A stretch of DNA of 40,082 nt from an uncultured Oscillospiraceae bacterium (GTDB taxonomy: Bacteria; Bacillota; Clostridia; Oscillospirales; Oscillospiraceae): assembly GCA_934567355.1 (NCBI GenBank), contig CAKTJC010000027.1, positions 1-40,082 of the forward strand, written 5' to 3'. Positions 8,842 to 15,912 of the stretch are shown here, piece by piece. The position numbers and the translations under genes were made by a program. The number at the start of each line of letters is the position of its first letter. Within the stretch, counting starts at the first letter, position 1. The notes under the pieces were generated by a model, which worked only from the letters and a program-made list of their open reading frames with translations, was not told the origin of the DNA and ran no database searches.

Positions 8842-10609
8842 TGACGTTTACCTCCTCTGTATCTTGGAATACGGGATAGAGCTTCATGGGCGTCAGGGTA
8901 TATCCGCTGGACAGGGTGATATTTCCGACTTCGTCGGGCTGGAATACGATGGTCCAGGTCTTCTGCCCATCATCGCTGGTTTCAACGGTGGCCCAGCCGC
9001 TGAACGTCTTGCCGGCGGGAACTTCCAGCACGGGAGCGGTGAGGGACTGTGCATCCGTTGCGTAGAAAGCAGAGGACAGCTGATTTCCGGCTGCATCGAA
9101 GAAGGTCAGCCGCACCTCGCCCACGGGAGCGGTGATGTCCTCATTGGTCATTTCGGTGCACATCCACTTGTCACCCTTGTAATTAAAGTACATGGACTGG
9201 ACGACGCTGAAGTCCTTCTCGGTGTTGTCCTTATTGGTCACGTGCATGACCATGGAGGCGCGGACGGAGAACATGGTATCGGAGTGCTTTGTATAGCCCA
9301 GGATCTCCTCGTTGCGGAATTCATGACCCCGGTCGGAGTTCATCCACAGCTCGCTGCCCATCTTGATAATATCATTGTAGGTCTGCGTGCCGCCTTCAAA
9401 ATACTTGGAAACGGCGGCGCGGCTGCCGCTGACATTGATCATAAAGCCGGCGTAAGCTTCCAGTGCACCGAACACGGCATTGCGCTCTTCATCGGTGATT
9501 GCAATGGCAGCGATCTGCTCTTCAAACATGCCGGAATCACTGTTGTAGCGAACCTCAATGGGGGCGCCGGTCTGGTCGTAGACCAGCAGCTCGGGGGTGG
9601 TCATCAGGCCGTCCACCTCCTGGATGCTGGTGCGTACACGGTTTTCGGCAGCCAGATTTTCATCAGCCTTGGTGGAGGCAATCTGAATGGTATAGTCGTC
9701 GCTCAGGGGATTATTGTTCACGTAAGCCACATGGCTTTCCAGCTTGCGGATCTTGATGGACTGGTTCCGGGTGATGAACAGCTCCACCTCGCCCAGCTGC
9801 CAGTCGGGAATGTCGGTAATGCTGTCCTGCTGCCCCAGCAGTGTGAAGGAGGCCAGCTTTTCCGTGCCCAGGCGGACAAGGTACTTCTTGCCGGTCAGAC
9901 CGCCGGAGGTTTCCACATATTCCAGCTGCTGCGTGCCGACCTTTTCCTGCATATACCGCACGTAGGCATCGGAGCCTTCAAACTGGGTGTCGTATTTGTT
10001 TGTTCCGGTGCCGGTGGGGTCACCTGCCAGGCGATAGAGCTGCGCCCAATCGGGGTTCGCAAACAGCTGCTCGAACACCTGCTGCCCCTTTACGGTGGGC
10101 TGGGCAGCCTCATAGTCCTTCAGCCAGCCGTTGAGCCAGTTCAGGCCAATGAACACGCCCACAAAGAAGATGAAGATCAGGCCAAAGTAGAAGCTGTAGA
10201 AGATGATGCCGCCGGTACGGGGGCCGCGCTTTTTCAGCACCACCTCGTTCTGGGTCTGCTTCCGGGGCGGCTGTGCCGGGCGCTGATTGGGTGCCGGACG
10301 CTGGCCGGAAGCGGCGGGACGCTGCTGGGCCGGGTTCCCGGCGGGCCGGGGACTGCCGGACTGGGCGGGACGCTGTGCGCCGGACTGCGCCGAACGCTGC
10401 GCGGGCCGCTGCCCGGTGGGGCGCTGCATTCCGGCAGGCTGGGCGGGGCGGCCGGATGCACTGCGGTTGGCGGCGCGCTGGGCTTCCCGCTGGGCACGCT
10501 TGGCGGCCAGGGCGGCGTTGGCCTCTTCCCGCTCTTTGAGGATTTCGTCAAGAGTCTGGTCAGGGGACTGCTGCCCCTTGGACTTTGCGTCAAATTTTCC
10601 TTGATACAT
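8834..10609 (-). CDS. Membrane-anchored protein with disordered basic N-terminal tail, function unknown
   Basis: I do not recognise a named family. The first 125 or so residues are low complexity, rich in Pro, Gln, Ala and Arg, with many QRPA-like units and a strong positive charge. A single transmembrane helix follows at about 134-158 (GGIIFYSFYFGLIFIFFVGV), and then some 430 extracytoplasmic residues of mixed alpha/beta character. The tail should therefore be cytoplasmic. The C-terminal part (VGEVRLTFFDAAGNQL onward, ending in TPMKLYPVF) resembles the small beta repeats seen in clostridial surface proteins. The ATG has GGGAGG ten bases upstream and the gene lies 13 bases after the phosphodiester glycosidase. 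By context it is an envelope or polysaccharide-related protein. Confidence 0.75.
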   Translation of the reverse strand: MYQGKFDAKSKGQQSPDQTLDEILKEREEANAALAAKRAQREAQRAANRSASGRPAQPAGMQRPTGQRPAQRSAQSGAQRPAQSGSPRPAGNPAQQRPAASGQRPAPNQRPAQPPRKQTQNEVVLKKRGPRTGGIIFYSFYFGLIFIFFVGVFIGLNWLNGWLKDYEAAQPTVKGQQVFEQLFANPDWAQLYRLAGDPTGTGTNKYDTQFEGSDAYVRYMQEKVGTQQLEYVETSGGLTGKKYLVRLGTEKLASFTLLGQQDSITDIPDWQLGEVELFITRNQSIKIRKLESHVAYVNNNPLSDDYTIQIASTKADENLAAENRVRTSIQEVDGLMTTPELLVYDQTGAPIEVRYNSDSGMFEEQIAAIAITDEERNAVFGALEAYAGFMINVSGSRAAVSKYFEGGTQTYNDIIKMGSELWMNSDRGHEFRNEEILGYTKHSDTMFSVRASMVMHVTNKDNTEKDFSVVQSMYFNYKGDKWMCTEMTNEDITAPVGEVRLTFFDAAGNQLSSAFYATDAQSLTAPVLEVPAGKTFSGWATVETSDDGQKTWTIVFQPDEVGNITLSSGYTLTPMKLYPVFQDTEEVNVND

Positions 10610-10622
10610 TCTTCTGCCTCCC

Positions 10623-11765
10623 TTACTGCTGTGCCGATACCATCCAGAAGGTAGGCATTCTTCTGGGCTCGGTCTGAAGAACGGAATAGCTGTTCATCAT
10701 CTGAACCTCGCCGGGGTTGCCATATCTTCCTTCTGTGTCCCGGTAGTACATGATGGAGGAGGAGCCACCATCCATGCAGGCCGCGTTTATGGCACCATAC
10801 TCGATCATGATGTCGGTGACATCCTTGAAGGTTGCACCCATGGAACCGGCCTGGCGACCGTCGGCGCATATGAAGATCACTGCACCGTCTGCCCGCTGAC
10901 CGACGGCGGTACGGGGATTGTAGCCGCCGGTGTAGCCGGAATAGACGCTTTGGTTGACTTCGCTGTTGACGATCAGAAGCGGGCCAAATTCGCAGCCGTC
11001 CCGGATCTTCCACTCGTTGGCTTTGTCGATGGTCATATTTTCGGCAACGATCAGAATGTTATCCGTATTAAAACCGGCAAAAGCGGGCTTGAAGTCGGAA
11101 GAAAGGAAGCCGCGGTAAGAATCGCTGATAACGACGCCGTCCGCAACCGTGACACCGGCAGCCACGCTGCCGACTTCCGGCTTGGAGGTACCGTCATCAT
11201 TGAAAGCACCGCCGTTTACGGCTGCAATGACATTGGGATAGTTTGCCATCACCTGGTTCAGACGGACGCCGGGGTTGCTTGTGGAGTAGCCGGTGGCATT
11301 GGAACCGTTGTATTTGTAAGAAACACCGAGGCTGACCCGGGAGGGATCCTTGACGATCATGATGTGCGCGTTGAAGGTTTTGCCGTGGTAATCCTCAAAG
11401 CGGATGCCGTCGGGATAGGCAGCCCACTCCGAGTCTCCGGAGGCAGAGGTGTTGCTGAGGTTGATAACGATCTGGCTCGTATCCGTTTCCTCGGAAGGAG
11501 CGTCGGTATTTTTACCTGCGTATTTAATGGAATTCACCAGATCCTCACTCATGAACAGACCGGGAATCCACTTCGTGGCGCTGGGCTCCAGCAGGGACAT
11601 GGTCAGCGCATCCCGGGCTGCGGTGGACGGGCCGTTAAAGATCAGGTTCATCGCCAGCGCCAGACCCACCACCAGCAGAACGATCAGGGTGAACAGCAGC
11701 AGGAAGAAGCGGCGGATGATGCGCCCCAGCAGTCCGCTGCCTTTGGATTGCTTTTTCTTACTCAT
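10623..11765 (-). CDS. Phosphodiester glycosidase family protein (NAGPA-like domain)
   Basis: A short basic N-terminus and one membrane helix (about 18-40, RRFFLLLFTLIVLLVVGLAL) anchor an external domain. Family landmarks are VIAAVNGGAF, NPRTAVGQRADG and NAACMDGGSSS. The last matches the terminal LDGGGSS motif of the phosphodiester glycosidase family, relatives of mammalian N-acetylglucosamine-1-phosphodiester alpha-N-acetylglucosaminidase. Members cleave sugar-phosphodiester bonds, for example in surface polymers. The 380 residues are full length. The gene lies five bases after the glycosyltransferase and 13 before the next gene, so it belongs to the same transcript. A role in trimming or remodelling surface glycans is inferred. 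Confidence 0.9.
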   Translation of the reverse strand: MSKKKQSKGSGLLGRIIRRFFLLLFTLIVLLVVGLALAMNLIFNGPSTAARDALTMSLLEPSATKWIPGLFMSEDLVNSIKYAGKNTDAPSEETDTSQIVINLSNTSASGDSEWAAYPDGIRFEDYHGKTFNAHIMIVKDPSRVSLGVSYKYNGSNATGYSTSNPGVRLNQVMANYPNVIAAVNGGAFNDDGTSKPEVGSVAAGVTVADGVVISDSYRGFLSSDFKPAFAGFNTDNILIVAENMTIDKANEWKIRDGCEFGPLLIVNSEVNQSVYSGYTGGYNPRTAVGQRADGAVIFICADGRQAGSMGATFKDVTDIMIEYGAINAACMDGGSSSIMYYRDTEGRYGNPGEVQMMNSYSVLQTEPRRMPTFWMVSAQQ

Positions 11766-11770
11766 TTCGG

Positions 11771-12880
11771 TTACCTCGCGTCAGATTTTTGTTTGTGCGA
11801 TGCAAAGACCCAGCGCTGCTGGATCGCGTAGCTGATAAAATAGAGCACGATCATTACAATCGTATACCACAGCGTCCGCAGTCCGCTTGCCCTCTCGCTG
11901 ATATGCAGCAGCCAGAATACGCCGTTGGTAAGACCCAGCTGCACCAGCAGCTGAGGGATCGCAAGCGCATAGTAGCGGAGCAGGGCTTTGCCGGTCTTCT
12001 CTTTGGACTGGAACACGACCCGCTGGTTGATGAAGAAATTCAGCAGGGAGGAAATGATCCGCGCCAGCACGGTGGGCACCGTGTTGTGGACGGCGGTACC
12101 GGCGCTGACCAGCAGATGGTCAAACAGGGTGTACATCCCGATGTCTACCCCGGCGCACAGCAGGCTGCTGAGGGTATAGCGGAAGAAGTGGCGCAGGATC
12201 AGCCGGTAGATCCGCCAGGAATCCTTGAGCCAGTGGAAATGGGAGCTTTTGTTTTCTTCAATGTAGACGGTGCGGATCTTTACCTCGTCAAAGGGCAGGC
12301 CGCCTGTTTTCATGGCCAGCAGGACGTTGGTCTCGTATTCGAACCGGTCGCCGCCGATCTGGGTCATCAGCTCCAGCGTTTCCCGGGGAAAGGCGCGCAG
12401 ACCCGTCTGGGTGTCGGACAGCTTAATGCCGCAGAAGAGCCGGAACACCGCCGACGTGGTTCGGTTGCCGAACCGGCTCCGGGGTGGTACATGGGGCAGG
12501 GAAAAATCCCGGCAGCCCAGGGTGATGCGCCCGGTTTCCAGCATGTGCTCGCAGCAGGCGCGGGTGTCTTCCGGGTGATGCTGGTTGTCGCCGTCTACGG
12601 TGACAACGCCCAGGCTGTCCGGGCGGTTTTTGAGAACATAGTTGAAGGCTGTTTTCAGCCCCGCGCCCTTGCCCCGGTTGACTTCGTGGGTCAGCACATG
12701 GATCTCGGGGTGCGCCTGGGCGGCATCGGTAAAGAAATGCAAATTTTCCGGCTTGCTTCCGTCGTTGACCAGGATGATGTCGGTAAAGCCGTATTCCAGC
12801 AGACCGTCGATGACGGCATTGAGCTTTTCATCCGGGTCAAGAGAGGGAAGAACGACGGAAATTTTTGAAATATCTGCCAT
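11771..12880 (-). CDS. Glycosyltransferase family 2 fused to a GtrA-like membrane domain
   Basis: The first 230 or so residues are a GT-A fold resembling dolichyl/polyprenyl-phosphate mannose synthases. They show IILVNDGSK, the metal and sugar site VVTVDGDNQHHPED and an acceptor region GLRAFPRETLELM. From about residue 235 a four-helix GtrA domain follows (FRYTLSSLLCAGVDIGMYTL onward). Such fusions load a sugar onto polyprenyl phosphate and help flip it across the membrane. The ATG at 12880 has AGAGGA upstream; an in-frame start at 12922 lies inside the promoter and is unlikely. It is the first gene of a four-gene envelope operon ending with PAP2. Confidence 0.92.
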   Translation of the reverse strand: MADISKISVVLPSLDPDEKLNAVIDGLLEYGFTDIILVNDGSKPENLHFFTDAAQAHPEIHVLTHEVNRGKGAGLKTAFNYVLKNRPDSLGVVTVDGDNQHHPEDTRACCEHMLETGRITLGCRDFSLPHVPPRSRFGNRTTSAVFRLFCGIKLSDTQTGLRAFPRETLELMTQIGGDRFEYETNVLLAMKTGGLPFDEVKIRTVYIEENKSSHFHWLKDSWRIYRLILRHFFRYTLSSLLCAGVDIGMYTLFDHLLVSAGTAVHNTVPTVLARIISSLLNFFINQRVVFQSKEKTGKALLRYYALAIPQLLVQLGLTNGVFWLLHISERASGLRTLWYTIVMIVLYFISYAIQQRWVFASHKQKSDAR

Positions 12881-12923
12881 TTGAAATCCTCTTCTATCAC
12901 ACAAGCGATTTTTTTGCCACAAT

Positions 12924-12951
12924 AGTATATCACATCCGCCGCCAATTGCAA
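12924..12951 (-). promoter_or_regulatory. Promoter of the envelope operon
   Basis: On the minus strand the -35 box is TTGCAA (12946-12951) and the -10 box is TATACT (12924-12929), with a 16-base spacer. A TGTGA sequence just before the -10 box may help as an extended element. Confidence 0.55.
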
Positions 12952-13482
12952 AGCGTTTTCCAAAAGTTTTCCATAATTTTAAGAATTTCTAAAGAAATCC
13001 CTAAATCAGACGCCGCAGGGCCGCTTCCAATGGTACTATTTGCGAAAACCGGTGAATTTATGAAAATGAAAAGCTGTGTGGGGATACAATATATATTATT
13101 CTGGATGGAACGCAGTTCGAAGCGAATGTAGGGGAACGGACTGCATTCTATTCATCCAACCGGTTCTGCATCTTACCTGCCGCCCTTCGTCAGGCACGGC
13201 ACGGCGGGACGAATTATGCAAAAATTGGCGCTGCAAAATGATGCAGGCGGGGGCGGCGGGTTTCATTTTTTGCAGCCGCCTGCAGGGAGACAGAAGCCGG
13301 GCGAAAGGCAGCGGCGGGGGCAAAAGGAGAAATTCGACGGTGGGAAGTGTACGCCGGGGACGGAACAATGATTTCACACCAAAAACGATTGTGATAATAA
13401 ACAAAAAAAGTTTTGCCTTTGACCGGAAAATGCGGGGAATTGTAGAACACAACAAAATTGCCCGAAAAATATTAACCAAGGG
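12952..13482. other. Long intergenic region upstream of the opp operon, with crossing inverted repeats
   Basis: I see no convincing gene here. A possible -10 box TACAAT lies at 13085-13090 without a good -35 box. Two inverted repeats cross each other: CTGCAAAATGA (13231-13241) with TCATTTTTTGCAG (13263-13275), and TGCAGGCGG (13242-13250) with CCGCCTGCA (13276-13284). The 12 bases 13166-13177 match the first LytTR-type repeat at 22838-22849. An untranslated regulatory RNA or long leader is possible but not shown. Confidence 0.35.
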
Positions 13483-13511
13483 TTGATTTATGAGAAATGC
13501 TATGGTAAAAT
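13483..13511 (+). promoter_or_regulatory. Promoter of the opp operon
   Basis: The -35 box TTGATT (13483-13488) and -10 box TAAAAT (13506-13511) are 17 bases apart, with ATGG in front of the -10 box. The start would be near 13518. This leaves a leader of about 85 bases before oppA, whose ribosome binding site is GGAGG at 13591-13595. Confidence 0.6.
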
Positions 13512-13603
13512 ATCTGCAAATCATTTCAAAAGAATGATTTATGCAGGATGCCGAAACAAATTATGCATGGAATCCTGCGAAATATTTTAAGGAGGAAACA
13601 AAC

Positions 13604-15760
13604 ATGAAGAAACTTTTCGCAATGATGCTGGCTGTCGCTATGGTTCTGTCCATGGTCATGGTTGGCAGCGTCTCTTCTTCCAAGGTTGTTGCGATGTCCG
13701 ACCTGGGCGACGCCATCGATCAGCTGACCGAAGATTACGACGAGAACTCCGCTACTCTGTATGATTATGTCCTGGGCGACTTCTATGCTGCCTACGAGGA
13801 AGCCAAGTCCATCGACGACGCTTCCGAAGCTTGGGCCAAGATGGCTATCGCCGAGGCCAAGCTGCTGGAGGCCGGCGTGATGCTGCCCACCACTACCAGA
13901 GGCGGCAACTATGCCATTTCCCGCATTGCTCCGGGCACCGTCACTCCCATCCTGTACGGCAATGACAAAGACCGTTTCCAGAACTACCTGATCGCCACCG
14001 AATTCATCAAGGCCGAGGACCGCGCCGAGATGAAGGCTCACTATAACGAAGTCAAGGGCACCGGCACCTACATGGAGTGGGCGAAGAACTACCTGACCGA
14101 GAAGGGCTATACCCTGACTGATGTCTACGGCTATCCCTCCTACACCGCCGACCCCAAGACCTGGGACTATTTCGCCACCTCCCGCGCGGCCGACTCCGAG
14201 GCCATTGTGAACGGCCTGGAAATGCTGCTGGAGTATGACGTGGAAGGCGTGCAGCAGCCCGCTCTGGCCACTGGCTACACCGTGTCCGACGACGGCCTGA
14301 CCTACACCTTCACCATCCGTGAGGGCGCTGTCTGGGTCGACTCTCAGGGCCGTAAGGTCGCTGACGTGACCGCTGACGACTTTGTCGCCGGCTTCCAGCA
14401 CATGCTGGACGCTCAGGGCGGCCTGGAGTTCCTGGTCAGCGGCGTCGTGAAGAACGCTGCCGAGTATATCAGCGGCGAGATCACCGACTTCTCCGAAGTT
14501 GGCGTCAAGGCTGTTGACGATTACACTCTGGAGTACACTCTGGAGGCTCCCTGCCGTTACTTCGTCACCATGCTGGGCTACAACCCCTTCGCTCCTATGA
14601 GCCGTGAGTACTACACCTCTCAGGGCGGCCAGTTCGGCCAGGATTACGATCCCTCCGCTGAGACCTACACCTACGGCACTTCCCCCAACAACATCGCCTA
14701 CGTCGGCCCCTATGTTGTGACCAACTTCACCTCTGAGAACACCATCGTGTTCCAGGCCAACGAGTCCTACTGGAATGCTGATAACATCAACATCCACACC
14801 ATCAACTGGATCTTCAACGACGGCACCGATGTGACCAAGGCCTACACCGACTGCAAGAACGGCATCGTTTCCGGCGTCGGCCTGAACACCACCACCGTGG
14901 AGCTGGCCAAGGAGGATAAGCTGTTCGACGATTACGCTTATGTTTCCAGCACCGACGCCACCTCCTACATGGCTTTCCTGAACATCTACCGTGAGGCCTA
15001 TGCCAACGTCAATGATGAGAGCACCGTCGTCTCCACCAAGACCGACGAGCAGAAGGATGCCACCGCCGTTGCCATGCTGAGCCAGAACTTCCGCCTTGCT
15101 CTGTGCACCTCCGTTGACCGCGCTGCCTACAACGCACAGAGGGTCGGCGAAGAGCTGAAGATGAACAACCTGCGTAACTCCTACACTCCTGGCAACTTTG
15201 TCACCCTGACCGAGGACGTCACCGTTGACATCAACGGCGAAGCCACCACTTTCCCCGCCGGCACCAACTACGGTGCGATCATGCAGGCTCAGATGACTGC
15301 TGACGGCTACCCCATGAAGGTTTATGATCCCGCTGCCGACGACGGCGCCGGTTCCTCCGATACCTTCGACGGCTGGTACAACCCCGAAGCTGCCAAGGCT
15401 TACATGGACGCCGCCGTTGCCGAGCTGGCTGAGCTGGGTTACGAGGTCACTCCCGAGAACCCCATCGTTGTTGATTATCCCTACGCTTCCAACAGCGAGA
15501 TCTACGTCAATACCGCTATGGCTCTGAAGAAGTCCATTGAGGACGCTCTGGGCGGCCTGGTCGAGATCAACCTGATTTCCTGCGTTGACTACAACGAGTG
15601 GTACTACGCTGGCTACTACACCGACTTCGGCTACGAAGCCAACTACGAGATCTACGACCTGTCCGGTTGGGGTCCCGACTACGGCGATCCTTCTAGCTAC
15701 CTGGACACCTTCCTGCCTGATTATGCCGGCTACATGATCAAGTGCATCGGCATCTACTAA
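13604..15760 (+). CDS. oppA: Oligopeptide-type substrate-binding protein, apparently circularly permuted
   Basis: The ATG at 13604 lies eight bases after GGAGG and gives 718 residues. The signal peptide (MKKLFAMMLAVAMVLSMVMV) lacks the lipobox cysteine typical of Gram-positive binding proteins. Right after it comes a block (about 45-130: LYDYVLGDFYAAYEEA, KMAIAEAKLLEAGVMLPTTT, RGGNYAISRI) that in ordinary clostridial OppA proteins forms the C-terminus. Only then come the usual N-terminal landmarks: DPKTWDYFATSRAADSEAI, LATGYTVSDDGLTYTFTIRE and VTADDFVAGFQHMLD. The protein ends shortly after LSGWGPDYGDPSSYLDTFLP, exactly where the moved block would normally follow. I read this as a circular permutation (inference). 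Codon use is strongly biased, suggesting high expression. It heads the oppABCDF operon and should deliver peptides or similar solutes. Confidence 0.85.
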   Translation: MKKLFAMMLAVAMVLSMVMVGSVSSSKVVAMSDLGDAIDQLTEDYDENSATLYDYVLGDFYAAYEEAKSIDDASEAWAKMAIAEAKLLEAGVMLPTTTRGGNYAISRIAPGTVTPILYGNDKDRFQNYLIATEFIKAEDRAEMKAHYNEVKGTGTYMEWAKNYLTEKGYTLTDVYGYPSYTADPKTWDYFATSRAADSEAIVNGLEMLLEYDVEGVQQPALATGYTVSDDGLTYTFTIREGAVWVDSQGRKVADVTADDFVAGFQHMLDAQGGLEFLVSGVVKNAAEYISGEITDFSEVGVKAVDDYTLEYTLEAPCRYFVTMLGYNPFAPMSREYYTSQGGQFGQDYDPSAETYTYGTSPNNIAYVGPYVVTNFTSENTIVFQANESYWNADNINIHTINWIFNDGTDVTKAYTDCKNGIVSGVGLNTTTVELAKEDKLFDDYAYVSSTDATSYMAFLNIYREAYANVNDESTVVSTKTDEQKDATAVAMLSQNFRLALCTSVDRAAYNAQRVGEELKMNNLRNSYTPGNFVTLTEDVTVDINGEATTFPAGTNYGAIMQAQMTADGYPMKVYDPAADDGAGSSDTFDGWYNPEAAKAYMDAAVAELAELGYEVTPENPIVVDYPYASNSEIYVNTAMALKKSIEDALGGLVEINLISCVDYNEWYYAGYYTDFGYEANYEIYDLSGWGPDYGDPSSYLDTFLPDYAGYMIKCIGIY

Positions 15761-15789
15761 GCAGAAATTTCCAAATGTAATGCATCGCT

Positions 15790-15811
15790 CTGGGGCGGGA
15801 GACCGCCCCAG
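15790..15811 (+). terminator. Strong hairpin between oppA and oppB
   Basis: CTGGGGCGG and CCGCCCCAG form a perfect nine-bp stem closed by GAGA. No T-tract follows, so it more likely protects the 3' end of oppA mRNA or partly terminates. That would give more binding protein than permease, as in many transporter operons. Confidence 0.55.
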
Positions 15812-15857
15812 ACGACTGCGCTTTATACGGGCTTCACGAAGCAGAAAATTAATGGTT

Positions 15858-15909
15858 GGAGGATGGGCCATTAAGTCCATCCTCCTTACCACATATATAT
15901 GGGTGTGGT
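15858..15909 (+). promoter_or_regulatory. Two hairpins in front of oppB, one close to its start codon
   Basis: GGAGGATGG (15858-15866) pairs perfectly with CCATCCTCC (15877-15885). ACCACA (15888-15893) pairs with TGTGGT (15904-15909), only three bases before the oppB ATG. The first hairpin buries the only good GGAGG sequence and the second covers the spacer, so oppB translation should be low unless the structure opens (inference). Confidence 0.45.
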
Positions 15910-15912
15910 ATT

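Noticed and set aside
8765..10654. 629-codon plus-strand frame opposite the basic-tailed protein
   Set aside because: The minus-strand frame has a ribosome site, a membrane helix and an operon context. The plus-strand frame is Gly/Leu/Ala-rich noise.
13096..13524. 142-residue minus-strand frame in the region before opp
   Set aside because: It has no ribosome site or domain, overlaps the opp promoter and has an unlikely Arg/Pro-rich composition.
13526..15892. Very long open frame antisense to oppA (788 codons)
   Set aside because: It is a by-product of the strong codon bias of oppA on the other strand. The translation is rich in Val, Gly and Leu repeats and has no recognisable domain.
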